Shown: positions 32,565 through 43,102 of the stretch, one piece after another
How the letters are laid out: each line of letters starts with the position of its first letter
Position numbering within the stretch: position 1 is the first letter of the stretch
NCBI GenBank assembly: GCA_006386115.1
Contig: VFIW01000149.1
Coordinates: 1 to 64,000 of the forward strand
Source: Globisporangium splendens
Lineage: Eukaryota > Oomycota > Peronosporomycetes > Pythiales > Pythiaceae
Reading direction: 5' to 3'
Length of the DNA: 64,000 bases
Notes under the pieces: generated by a model
What the model saw: the letters and a program-made list of their open reading frames with translations, nothing else
What the model was told of the DNA's origin: nothing
Databases searched by the model: none
Translations under genes and position numbers: made by a program

Positions 32565-35500
32565 CTACTTCGACATCTGTCGAATGAGGTCTTGCGCGTC
32601 CTTGGTCTCGGCATACTCGCGCGCCTTGGCAGGAACATCTCGAAATATGCTCGTGAAAGGCTCCCAAGAGTCTTCAATAGACTGCAATCCTTGCCACGAA
32701 ACCAGAAGCTCCCACTTCCTCGAGTTTGCGTTGCGCCTGTGGTCCACAATCGCAGAAACTCCCAGCGTGAGCCCTTGAAGCGAGACGTGCTCAAGCAGCT
32801 CCTCATCGACGTTGAGGCTGGGATCACTGTAGAACTTCAAACGGCTCCCATGCACGTCAAACTCGTCACCAGTAAGTAGATGATGGATGAGAAAAGAGTG
32901 CTGGAGCACTGCAGCGACTCGAAAGGGTCCGAGCCATCGCACCATCAACTTGTTCCCATCCAAACGAGCGTCGACTCGAGACCAAAGTACGAAGTCGCCC
33001 TGCGCGAAGTTGCAGACTTGTCCTTGCTTCACTGCCATCTGGTAAAGGCGCTTGCGTTCCTTCTTGTCGCAAACCTCAGCGTGCATCTCCTGCAGACCAT
33101 GGCGCAGCTTTGCTAGGGAGTCTTCAATGTTGGCCAGATCATGTGTCTTGAGACTGGAGGCTGATGCTGTCCCATCTGGGATCAACAATGACTCCAATGG
33201 GGTAGAAACTTCGAGTCCAGTAAACAACTCAATAGGTGCCTTGTTCGCCAGAGACGCAACAGGAGAGTTGTTCAAGTTGTGTTGCACAACAGGCAGCAGA
33301 AATTCCCAATTTTTGGTGTCCAACTTCAGTTCCAATAGAAGCATTCGCATCACCTGGAGAAGGTCGCGGTTCAGCCGCTCGACGGTGCCGTTGATCCAAG
33401 GGGTGTACACCGGAGTAAACCGGTGCTTTGCTCCAACTCTAGCTCGAAGACACTCCAGAATCTGATTCTTGAAGTGGGTACCATTGTCTGATACCCAGGT
33501 CTTTGGCATGCCGAAACGCTTGGCCCAGTCCAAGATAGCAGCAGCAGCAACTTCAGATGTGGCGGAGTCGCATGCCACGAGTTCACAATAATGCGTAAGT
33601 TCGTCCTTCAGAACCAATACATAGTGAGTTGGCCCATAAATGTCGCCCATGAATAGAAAATCCATGTGAAGGACTTCGTTGCGCGCTGGGATGGCTTGGG
33701 ATTCGTCCCAAGGACGCTGGATCACGACGCCTCCCTTGACATGCTTGCAGAGCAAGCATGCGCGCACTAAATGTTTCACACGTCTCGCGACGTTCTCGAT
33801 CGCAAAACTTCGTTGCAGTTGGTTCGTCATCACTTGCTCACCGCGGTGGGATTGGATCCCGCAGTGTGCAACCACTAAAATGCGTTCCAGTAGTCCAACT
33901 GCTTTTGTAGGAATCCACAACTTTCCTTCGACGAGAAGAGCTCCGTCTGCTGACTCTATCGCTCCATTCACACTGCTCACATAGCGCCTCTGCGTTCCGA
34001 TCACTTCGGCACGAGATGGCCATTCAAAGTGCTCACTCTGTAGCGGGCGGAGAGTTGACACATGACTGTTGCTGCGTTTGGTGAGTCGCTTCACATTCAC
34101 TGCAGCAGCTGCAACTTGGCCTGGGCCCCATCTCGAAACAATGTCCGCCCAAAGGTTGTCACTCCCATTGATATGCTCAATGTCATAGCGATAGCCAGTG
34201 AGGCATATCGCCCACCTCTGCAACTTCCCGCGAATGTGTTGTTTCAGCTCCACTGAAGGGCAGAAAATCTTAATCAGATTCGCGTGATCACAAAAGATCT
34301 TGAACCCATTCTGGCGTTGGAGCAAATATTCCAAATCGGTGCACGCCTTGATAATAGGGTAGGCTTCTTTTTCAACAATACTCAAGTTGATTTGCGCTCC
34401 TTTGAATGTCCCACCTTTGCAGATTAGCAGTTCATGTGCTTGCTTGTGCATCGGTGCATTCAAATCCCAATTCTTCACTTGCGTTACCACTACTGCCCAT
34501 CCCAAATTGGATGCATCGGTGCAGATACAAATGGTAGCGGTAGTGTCAGGGAATGCCAGCTTAGTTGAGCTGGCGAGCAGATCAATAAGAGCATGGTAGG
34601 AGACCGAATCATCGAGGTCCCAACCAAGGATGATGCTCTCAGCGTGCCGCTTCTTACGGCTCTTGTTCGCCAGAACCAAGTCCAAAAGCTGTTGCAGGGG
34701 CGCGACGACTCGGGCGTAGTCGATCAACGAGTCTCTTACCCAGTTGGTAGCACAAAGTAGATACTGCAAGTCTGCTGCCGTTGTTGGAAGAGGCAGCGAT
34801 CGCAGAGCTTGAATGCGGTCTGGGTCATGCTGGACACCATCACCGTCAATGATCTTTCCACACCAGGTGATTGCCCGTTGCAGCAACGAACATTTCGTTG
34901 CGCTGAGCTTCAGGTTCCGCTCATGGAGTATCTGAAAGAATTCCTCCAGCTTCAGAAGATAGGTTTCGTCATCTGTCGCATAGAGTGCAATGTCATCGAT
35001 CCAAATCAGGACCGAGTCATAGAGAATATCTCCAAACACTTCTTGCATCTGTGTCTGGAAATGGAGCGCCGAATCGACCGCACCCTGAGGAACGCGGGTA
35101 GGAATGTAGACTGCATCCTCTGTCATAAAGCTGAACAGTTCTTGACTCTCTTCGGCAAGTGGCATTTGCCAAAAGCCTTTGAAAAGGTCAAAATTGCCAA
35201 AGCTCGTAGCCCCTTTAACCTTCTGTATCACGATAGCTAGGTTTGGCGTAGATCCCGCGATGGGAATCGTCACACGGTTGATAGGACGGTAGTCGTTCGT
35301 GATACGGAAATCATCGTGACTACAGTGTTTGCGAACAGGCACAACTGCACAACACCACCGGCTGTGGTTGTTTTTCCGTACAAAGCCAAACTCTACGAGT
35401 TGCTTGACGTAATTCTTCACAAACGCGCTTTGTAGCTCAGGGTACTTCCTTGCCTTGCAGCGGAAAGGCGTCGCCCCATCCTGTATCGTAACTCTCAGGG

Positions 35501-37028
35501 GTTCGACTTTCGCAGCTGCATCAGGGCCAATCCTCACTCGCCAAACATCACGGTACTGTAGCACCAACCCGCGTAGTTGGGGCATCAATTGAGAATTGAA
35601 ACCACTGGCCTCTGCTTCGCGAAACATTCGCTCGAGGCACGCTTGCACCTCTTCGTCCGTGTCTGAGCCTATGTCATCTTGTGGAGGTATGTCGTCACCA
35701 GCATCGCCACCAACTGATGTACCAGCCAGCTGTTCGATCAGTTGTCCGACGTCAATCCCCAATGATTTGAGTGTGTTGTTTCCCAGAAGAAACTCTTCGT
35801 CTTCACCTTCCAGGATAAGACAGTGCGCATTGCGGATGTGCACGAGACCTGCGGCAGTAGAGATTTGCAGGTCGACAGAGCACTTTTTGACACACTTGAC
35901 TATGCGACCATCAGCCACCTTCATTTCGACTGGGGTGTTGAGGTCGACTATAGCCAGCGAGCTATCTGCCTCCAGAAGCTCCTCCAGCACCTTGCTTGGG
36001 ATGATGTTGAACGTTGCGCCAGTGTCGGCGCAGTAACTCACTTCCAACAACCCATTGATCGTCAGAGTATCACTTGCGTCCACAGTCGCCGGTTTTGCGG
36101 CTTTTGCCTTGTTCACATCTTTCGAACGACTCCACATCTTCTGACGCGCTGCCAACTTTTCTGCATCCGTCGCAGTCGGGCAGTCAGATACCCAGTGGGA
36201 GCCTTTGCAGATCAAACACCCGGGTTGGGGCGGGCTGTTGCCACGCTTGGGTTTTTGCTGAACCGACAGCTTCGGCTTGGCTTCCTTCCGATCAACAGCA
36301 TGCGGCGCAGGCGTCTTCTTCACTCCATCTGGCTTCTCTTGCTGGAGAAGATGGTAGTGTTGTTGCTCCGTTGCTCTCAGCGTGATCAGCTTTCGGAGAG
36401 CAACATCGTTTGTCTTGGCTTGCCGGTGCTGGATCGAGACGAGGCGTTTGATGTCTGTCTTCAGAATGGCTGGGGCGAGATTGTCGATTAACAGCTTACA
36501 GCGATTCTTCTTTCTCGCCATGTCATCGGCAGCATCTGGCAGCGAATCGCTACCGAGCATGTCCGTGAGTCCGTTCTCTTCGACAATCAGATCAAAGTCC
36601 ATGAAATATTTCATAATGCGGGCTTCAATGTCACGTTCGCGCAGGCTCATGAACAGGTGCTGCTTGAACAACTCTTCGACGTCTGGAGCGTGCGCGTTCA
36701 ATAAGTTCGAGCACTTCTTCTCCACCGCCCCGATTATGTCACGGTCGGTCATGCTTGACACGTCCTTTTAAAACATGTAGCGTGCCAGGTCGCTCAGAAT
36801 CCGGGGGTCCACTGAACCGATCACGCTGACGGTCACGCTGGCGTACACTTCACCAGTGACGCCGCACCGCTCTCGAATCTTCCGTTCATATTGCTGGCGC
36901 TCACAACGCCATTTCACCAAAGCCGATTGATCCCACGAAGCGATGCGTGGGGCCTTGATGAACTCAAACACCGGGTGGATGACAGACATGTCAACGTCAC
37001 CACCGGATTCCACTTGAAACGAGGGCAT
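32565..37028 (-). pseudogene. gag-pol: Gag-Pol polyprotein of the complete chromovirus, one internal stop
   Basis: One frame runs from the ATG at 37028 to 32565, broken only by TAA at 36770-36768 between ARYMF and KDVSSMTD. Downstream it carries a zinc knuckle (CLICKGSHWVSDC), protease (ADTGATFN), reverse transcriptase with the unusual catalytic box WIDD, RNase H (CTDASNLGWAVVV), integrase (zinc finger then MDFLFMGDI, SDNGTHF, ERLNRD) and a C-terminal chromodomain (WELLVSWQGLQSIEDSWEP). If the stop is real the copy is disabled or needs readthrough; translation from a downstream ATG would lose about 90 Gag residues. Confidence 0.88.
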
Positions 37029-37098
37029 CTTGTCTTCGTTCTTCTTCGCTTGTTCTTGGTTGCGCAGTGTTGCGCTGGTGTAAAACCAAAGTCGACTT

Positions 37099-37448
37099 TA
37101 TGGCACGACCAGTGCTATAAAAGGCAAATTTATCAATGGTGCTATTCGTGCAGGTCTTTCAACCTGTTACCCAAATGCTCTCCCTGATCTCAGTGGCAAT
37201 GCTGGCCTGGAGCACCAAGCTCATGGGCCATCAGCAGCACTACACTAAGCCTTTGTATGACTAGCTGCAACATGCATTTACGCATACACACTCCAAGTAT
37301 AAAAGCACAGTGACTCACTACCTGACGTGAGTCATTTTGGAAGTCACTCGCTTGCTGATCGAGTGTGTGAGTGTCGTTCCTGGAGTGACGGTCTTCAATC
37401 TCCACTTCAAGTGCTCCGAAGTCTCTCACTCGGCAACAAACCACCACA
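37099..37448 (-). repeat. 5' LTR of the complete chromovirus
   Basis: Identical partner of 32166-32515. The bases just inside it on the minus strand are AAGTCGACTTTGG, which do not start with the usual TGG of a tRNA primer site. Confidence 0.95.
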
Positions 37449-37453
37449 AAAGG

Positions 37454-37816
37454 GCACAAACTCACCAACAATTGCGATGTGGGACGCGAAACGACGCTTC
37501 CCTCCGGCCGAGAAGGAGACTGAACCAGAAACCAGCACGACGTTGTAAAACAATGCACGAAACGAGACAGCGACCAAACACAAGTCTTTGAACAACAAAA
37601 AGTCTATTTCATAGGGAAAAAATGGTGAGCGTGCTTCCAAATACACACAAGATATAAAAGACGCAGTGAAGTCATGCAAGACGCTCGATGGACCATCCAC
37701 GAAGCCATACCGTGGGTTTGCCTTTTCTCGTAAAGCGCGCCGCGTCTCAGTCGGTAAGGAGTTCAAAGAGGTGCACTCGAAGCTTTCATCACCTTGTCCG
37801 CGTTGAACCTATTTCA
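37454..37816. other. Spacer between chromovirus and PAPS synthase stop
   Basis: Its left end is the sequence that adjoined the DRC11-like leader before the chromovirus inserted; the right end is the 3' flank of the PAPS synthase gene. No gene seen. Confidence 0.6.
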
Positions 37817-40800
37817 CTAACCGAGGAAGAACGAGTCCTTGACCGAAATCTCGCCCGACTTGAGCTTCTGCCATCGTTCGTGGGTCGCCATGATGATCTT
37901 GATGGCTTCTTCCGACGACGTTGGCTCCTCGCGGGCGAACTCGTTCACCTTTTTGCCCTCAGGGATCTTGTAGTTCTTCAACCAGTCCACCAACGCCTCG
38001 AGCACACCAGGCTTTACCTTCTTCAGGTCGTTGACGCTGTTAATGCGCGATGCATCAGGGTCGTCCAGAGAAATGACGAGGATCTTGTGATCGACTTCAC
38101 CCTGGTCCACAAGCTCCAAGCTGCCAAGCACCTTGACAGGGTTCACCGAGCCCATTGGCAGCTGGTGCACACCAATTTCAATAACGTCAAGCGGATCGTT
38201 GTCGCCACCGTTGCCCTTGGAGTCCTTGACACTCGGGTCTTCCCATGTCTGAGGGAACAAACCGTAGTTGAAGAATGGCACGCCGTACAGGTAATCGCGG
38301 CCACGAGTACCACCGTGGGTCGTGTCCTGCATGATCGGGTTGTGGCGTTCTTCCTTGTTCACTTCCATCTTGTGAGCAACGCCTTTCGGGATCTCAACCA
38401 CAAAGTTGAACTCGTTCTTGCCCTCCGCATTCTTCTCCTGCAGCAAAATGTCGTGCCATGGAGAAATAAGCGCACCCTTGTCGTTCTTGAACAGCATCTT
38501 GTAATCTGGGCGACCAAACGTGCCCGTTTGTTCAAACAAACGCGTCGAGTCAACCACTGGCGGCGCGAATTGCGTCGCGAACGGAATCCATCGAGGGCTT
38601 TCGCGGTTCTGGTAGTAATCAATCATGATGTCCCAGCCAGACTTGACCATGAACCCTTGTGGCACACACGTTGGCTTCTTCTCCCATCCATCAGGGATCT
38701 TATCGCCTTCACACTTCTGGAGTCCATCACGCGCCATTTGACGCATGCGCGAGCCCGAGATCGACAGGAAATCCTGCTTGCGGGACTTGTCCATAGGCTT
38801 CATTTTGTGGTCCTGGACGTCGTAGTACACCTTGGAGAACGACAGAATGTTGAAGTCTTCCATACCTGGTGCCATGTGGAGCACGAAGCGACCGTGATCG
38901 CCATTGTAGATGTCGTCCTTGTCACCATCCGAGCGCTTGATACCAGCCGGATCACGACCGACCACAAAGAAACTCGCTCCAGCATTCTTTCGACTCTTCG
39001 CGTGCCATTGCACTTCACGTGGACCGGCGTAGATCATCGGCGATGGCCAAATCGCAAGCACCGTGCTCTCCTTGTCCAGCATGCCATCACGCAGGATCGC
39101 TTCGTGCTGTCGCACACGCACATCAAGTGGCACATCGTCTTCCTTGGTCCAACCACCGAGAGGCGACAACCACAACACAGGGTTCTTGTACCCTTGTTGA
39201 ATGAGCTGCTCGCGCGCGTTGTTCATCAAGTACGCATGACCGGCGTGCGTTGGGTTTCTGGTTTGAAACGCGAGCACAACATCGGCGTTCATGGATTCGA
39301 ACTTCTTGCGCAATTCGCTGGGCGAGAGACGGTATTGGTCCAAATCGTCGTGGTATTGCACACGCTTCAGCAATTCGATTTCACCACCGAGCAAGTAATC
39401 GCCCGAGAGCAAGATCTCACGGATGTACGGGTGCTTGTTGTCGACCGCACCGAACGTACGAGTAATACGCTCCTCCTTGCGGTGCGCAAAGATTTCAGGG
39501 TCGTTCAACAACGCGAGTTCGTCACCAGCTGGGCTCACAAGCACAACTTGTGAAAACGATCCGATCTTAGTCTTAGTCGCCTCGTTGATCGGCAACACAA
39601 TCGGCACAGGCATGTTTACACGCTTGCCCTTGGACACGCTTGCAGTCGAGTATTCCGAAAAGTTGGTTGGCGAATGCATCGACAGCTGGCCTTCCGTGAG
39701 GTTGTCGGTATCGTAGAGTACGCTGCTGAAATGCAACGACTGCAAGTACACACCTTCACGCATGAACCCTCTGAGTGGAGCTGCCCAACCTTCGCCAATC
39801 ACTTGGAGCCAGTTGACATCTTCGTCACGGAGCAAGACGCGCGGCAAATCGGCAAAGTTCGACACCTTCTTCGTCTTTGGAGCATCAGGATACATAGTCG
39901 AAAAGTTCGCGACAGCATTGCCACCATCGGCGACCGCAACACCAGGGTACCCCTTTGGTGGCTCTTCAACACCAGTCAAGAGTCCTTCCCGTTCGAGCAC
40001 CTTGATCATCAAGTTCACTTCGTCGTCCAGCGTCATGTTCGCGGTGAACAAGTGAATCTCAGGGTTCAATGGTTCTTCGTATGGCGACGAGATGCCCGTA
40101 AAGTCCTTGATCTCACCCTTGATGGCGCGTTTGTACAATCCTTTGACATCGCGATCGGCGGCAACCGAAACAGGCACATCCACGAACACCTCGTAGAAAG
40201 GGATGTTCATCTTCTTGTGCAATTCACGCACTTCGTCGCGACGAGCACGGAATGGCGACACGAGGGCGACCAGAGTAATCACGCCGGCTTCCGAAAACAG
40301 CGCCGACATTTCACCGACACGACGCACGGATTCCGCACGATCGGCCTCCGAGAAGCTCAAGTCGCGGTTCAAACCAATGCGGACGTTGTCACCATCGAGA
40401 CGGTACACATGCACGCGACGACGCAACAGTTCCTTCTCGAGCGCACGGCCGACGGTACTCTTGCCACTGCCCGAGAGACCCGTGAACCACAGCGTCGCAC
40501 CCTTCTGCTGCACAGCAGCGTATCGTTGTGGTCGTGAAATCAGCGACGAGTCGTAATACACGTTGCGCTTCATGCTCAACTTATCAATACGTTGCGCAGC
40601 GCACACTTGCTCCATTTCAGCCTTGTTGCCCGTGACGATCGCGGAAATGTTGGACGACGTGCTGTTCTTCCCGACGCCGAGGATCACAGCGAGCAGCAGC
40701 ACGTACGGCACGAGCACGAACGCGCCGATGAGCAGCTTCTTGACGATCGCGCGGCGGTCGTCGGCGTCGGGGCCGCGCGAGAACTCCATGCGCGTGGACG

Positions 40801-40867
40801 CCGAGCCGTCGTTGCACTCGAGGTCGTCCTGGTTCACGGACGCGTAGAGCATGTCGTTCTTGCTCAT
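37817..40867 (-). CDS. Membrane-anchored trifunctional PAPS synthase: APS kinase-ATP sulfurylase-pyrophosphatase
   Basis: About 1016 residues from the ATG at 40867 (GCCGCCATGA context; the frame is open upstream but begins after a pyrimidine tract and CCCTAG that could be an intron end). Residues 45-66 form one strong transmembrane helix (LLIGAFVLVPYVLLLAVIL). Then APS kinase: P-loop GLSGSGKST at about 130-137 and DGDNVR, SFSEADRAESVRRVGE. Then ATP sulfurylase with the nucleotide motif QTRNPTHAGH and GRDPAGIKRS, SISGSRMR. Last a family I inorganic pyrophosphatase with GGDNDPLDVIE. The three activities make PAPS from sulfate and ATP and remove the pyrophosphate that would reverse the first step. 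Such fusions are known in stramenopiles. The N-terminal anchor would place the enzyme on a membrane with the catalytic part on one side; which side is not determined. A SulP sulfate transporter lies 2.2 kb away, divergently oriented. Confidence 0.93.
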   Translation of the reverse strand: MSKNDMLYASVNQDDLECNDGSASTRMEFSRGPDADDRRAIVKKLLIGAFVLVPYVLLLAVILGVGKNSTSSNISAIVTGNKAEMEQVCAAQRIDKLSMKRNVYYDSSLISRPQRYAAVQQKGATLWFTGLSGSGKSTVGRALEKELLRRRVHVYRLDGDNVRIGLNRDLSFSEADRAESVRRVGEMSALFSEAGVITLVALVSPFRARRDEVRELHKKMNIPFYEVFVDVPVSVAADRDVKGLYKRAIKGEIKDFTGISSPYEEPLNPEIHLFTANMTLDDEVNLMIKVLEREGLLTGVEEPPKGYPGVAVADGGNAVANFSTMYPDAPKTKKVSNFADLPRVLLRDEDVNWLQVIGEGWAAPLRGFMREGVYLQSLHFSSVLYDTDNLTEGQLSMHSPTNFSEYSTASVSKGKRVNMPVPIVLPINEATKTKIGSFSQVVLVSPAGDELALLNDPEIFAHRKEERITRTFGAVDNKHPYIREILLSGDYLLGGEIELLKRVQYHDDLDQYRLSPSELRKKFESMNADVVLAFQTRNPTHAGHAYLMNNAREQLIQQGYKNPVLWLSPLGGWTKEDDVPLDVRVRQHEAILRDGMLDKESTVLAIWPSPMIYAGPREVQWHAKSRKNAGASFFVVGRDPAGIKRSDGDKDDIYNGDHGRFVLHMAPGMEDFNILSFSKVYYDVQDHKMKPMDKSRKQDFLSISGSRMRQMARDGLQKCEGDKIPDGWEKKPTCVPQGFMVKSGWDIMIDYYQNRESPRWIPFATQFAPPVVDSTRLFEQTGTFGRPDYKMLFKNDKGALISPWHDILLQEKNAEGKNEFNFVVEIPKGVAHKMEVNKEERHNPIMQDTTHGGTRGRDYLYGVPFFNYGLFPQTWEDPSVKDSKGNGGDNDPLDVIEIGVHQLPMGSVNPVKVLGSLELVDQGEVDHKILVISLDDPDASRINSVNDLKKVKPGVLEALVDWLKNYKIPEGKKVNEFAREEPTSSEEAIKIIMATHERWQKLKSGEISVKDSFFLG

Positions 40868-41747
40868 GGCGGCGGCTTCTGCTTCTTCGAGGCTTCCCCT
40901 CCGTCCACGAGCGCGCAAATTGGGATCTGAGTGCGCGTTCAGGGCGACCGCATCTAGGGAAGACACACAAAAGAAAAGAAAAGAAAGGAAAGAGCAGAGT
41001 GATGGTCGGATGAAAAGGAAACCCCCTAGCCCCTGAAGCATACAAACAGCAAGTAATCGATAATCAATGTTACGAACCTGCAGTTTGTAACCTTGTCGAT
41101 TACTGCGGTAGAAGGTTCTCGCATGTGGGATGGGTTTGTTCCAGTGATGCATTCCCGACAGAGTGGGTGGATGCATGTACTGGTGGTGGAGCGAGCGTCC
41201 TCGCCGTCTGCCACGGCCATGCAAGGACGCGCCAACCAGCGCGGCGCGTTCGATGGAGCCACTGCAGATTGACAGACGTGGTAGCGAGCAGCACGTCGAG
41301 TGGGTGAGCTCTCGGCCAATCAGAGATGCACATTGACCCACCTCATTTGTCAACGTAGATGGGACCATCTGGGAGGCTTCTGGCGCGAGATGATTGGCTG
41401 TTTTTATCGAAGGAAAAGAGGTGGGATTGGAGGAAAAGATCCCGCGTCCTTTCAGGATCCGCATGGCTTGGTTGCCTGCGCCAATCGATTGATTGGACAA
41501 TCATCGACGCAGATGGACTTGTCACAGATGACAACAGACTCAACAGGAGGTTGAAGTTTATATATGTACGAAAACATATAGAAACTCAAAGAGTGTCCAA
41601 AATGAGTCACTCGATTCTGCATCCAACAGATTCCCAGTGCTCCTCCTCATTTGGGTGCACCAACGTATATGAAATTAAAGAGAATGCAAGCATCGATTCT
41701 GCATTTTCACTTCCCAGAGCCGATGCGCCAAAGAACTCGCCCGTGCG
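40868..41747. promoter_or_regulatory. Upstream region of PAPS synthase with CCAAT cluster
   Basis: Five CCAAT/ATTGG pentamers fall within 180 bp (41316, 41393, 41426, 41481, 41492), the last two forming an inverted pair around ATCGAT. CCAAT boxes are bound by NF-Y/HAP complexes. The proximal leader has a pyrimidine-rich tract and a four-codon upstream reading frame (40953-40939). No gene was seen in the rest. Confidence 0.5.
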
Positions 41748-42813
41748 CTAGTGCAGCGCTCTATCAGACTCTTGCTGTTGCTGCTGCTGTTGGTGGTTCT
41801 TGCGATCGTCATGCTTTGCTAACAGCACTTTGCCGGATTCGACTAGGTTCATGCACGTGCCAGGCTCATAGATGACGTCGTCCGTGAAGAAATGCTGCTC
41901 CGTGAGCTTCGCGACGATTACCGAGACGAGAAAGCACGGAAGTTCCAAGAGCGCTTTCTTTACACCACCACCGCATGTCTCGACTCCGCTCTGTCCGATT
42001 ACTCGTGCTCCTGGGACCGGGAACCATACTTTGCGCTGCAAAAAGTCGCGGATCTCGCTTTGCAATTGCGGGCTCAAGTGCTGCAGCGCGCTGCGAGTCG
42101 GCGTCGCCTTGGCGCTGCCATCGATCTTGGAGATGCATGCGCACGCGCGTAGCAAACGTATGCGAGAGCGCATGGTGGCATCCAAAGTGCTGCACACGCA
42201 CCATTTGCTGCTCGAACTCGATCCGCTGGGCAAAGTTTCACTCCAGGATGTCGCGGTACCCAGCCGTGACATACCCATAGAACACGACGCACAGGAACGC
42301 AATCACGATCTGCACGGATGTCTCGGCAACGCTGCGCGCACAAATGTCGCCGTACGTCACGGTTGAGATCGAACCGATCGCGTAATGGTATCCACGCAGG
42401 TACTTGGTGAGCAGCGGGATGGTGGCGAGACGCGATTGATTGGTGAGCGGATCTGCAACGAGCATGCCTGGTGTCGTGAGCCATACACGAACAACGTCAG
42501 TCTAATGAACACGATTATGATATACGCGAGTGCGTCTTGACGCACTGGTCGTGGAAGAAGATCGTTCTGCTCGTAGAAGAAATGGTGCTCCAGGAGCACC
42601 CATAGTTTTTCGATCTGGAACACACGAACGGGATCTGTCCGCAACCATCCAACCGGACTCTTTTCGTAGTGAGCGAGGGCATAGAACACACTTCCGCCAA
42701 AGTGGTAGCACATCAAGAACACAAAGAGGACGCGGAAGAGACCAACAACGGAGTACAACACGACAAAATGGACGAACTCGCGTCTGAACCAAGCCGCAAG
42801 GGAGTGCTAAACA
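41748..42813 (-). pseudogene. Cyclic-nucleotide-gated/voltage-gated K+ channel-like pseudogene
   Basis: Minus-strand pieces in at least three frames give an ordered channel: FRREFVHFVVLYSVVGLFRV and a transmembrane segment (LFVFLMCYHFGGSVFYAL) at 42813-42600; a pore-type segment (YAIGSISTVTYGD) and a following helix at about 42400-42250; a linker (FAQRIEFEQQ, RSRIRLLRA) and a C-terminal part with QLQSEIRDFLQRKVWF and VIYEPGTCMNLVESGKVLL, cyclic-nucleotide-binding-like. A TGA interrupts after GYRDILE and frames change several times. Extra N-terminal pieces may reach 43073. Two or three unrecognised introns cannot be excluded, but the in-frame stop favours a pseudogene. Confidence 0.6.
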
Positions 42814-43102
42814 GATAGTGGACCAACTGGAAAAGCTCTATCCAGATCTAGTATTGCCGAAGGTCCACAGAGACCTACGCGCTGCCAAGGCTATAGAAAC
42901 AATCTCGCAACCATGCCACTGGCCACCAGGTCTTGAACCTTGGGGTTGCCTGAGGTTGGAATCTTCGTTTCGTTTTTGCACAGCCAGGAAAATGCGCAGA
43001 TCGAAGAGGAAGTGACGACCACGAGTTGAGCATCGAAGGGTGATACACCTGCGGTCGTGTTGAGAGTCGACACAAACGACGGGGAGCGTGCGCAGACTGC
43101 CG

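Larger units (their letters stand above)
32166..37448 (-). mobile_element. Complete Ty3/gypsy chromovirus with identical LTRs
   Basis: Two direct 350-bp LTRs (32166-32515 and 37099-37448) are identical by eye and the whole is flanked by the 5-bp duplication AAAGG (32161-32165 and 37449-37453). The minus strand encodes one long Gag-Pol frame with only one in-frame stop. A purine tract (CTCGGGGGCAA on the minus strand) precedes the 3' LTR, as expected for plus-strand priming. Identical LTRs imply a very recent insertion. Confidence 0.95.

Noticed and set aside
37688..39553. Long plus-strand open frame of 621 codons
   Set aside because: Exactly antisense to the ATP sulfurylase/pyrophosphatase coding region; composition is the mirror of that gene and no domain is recognisable.
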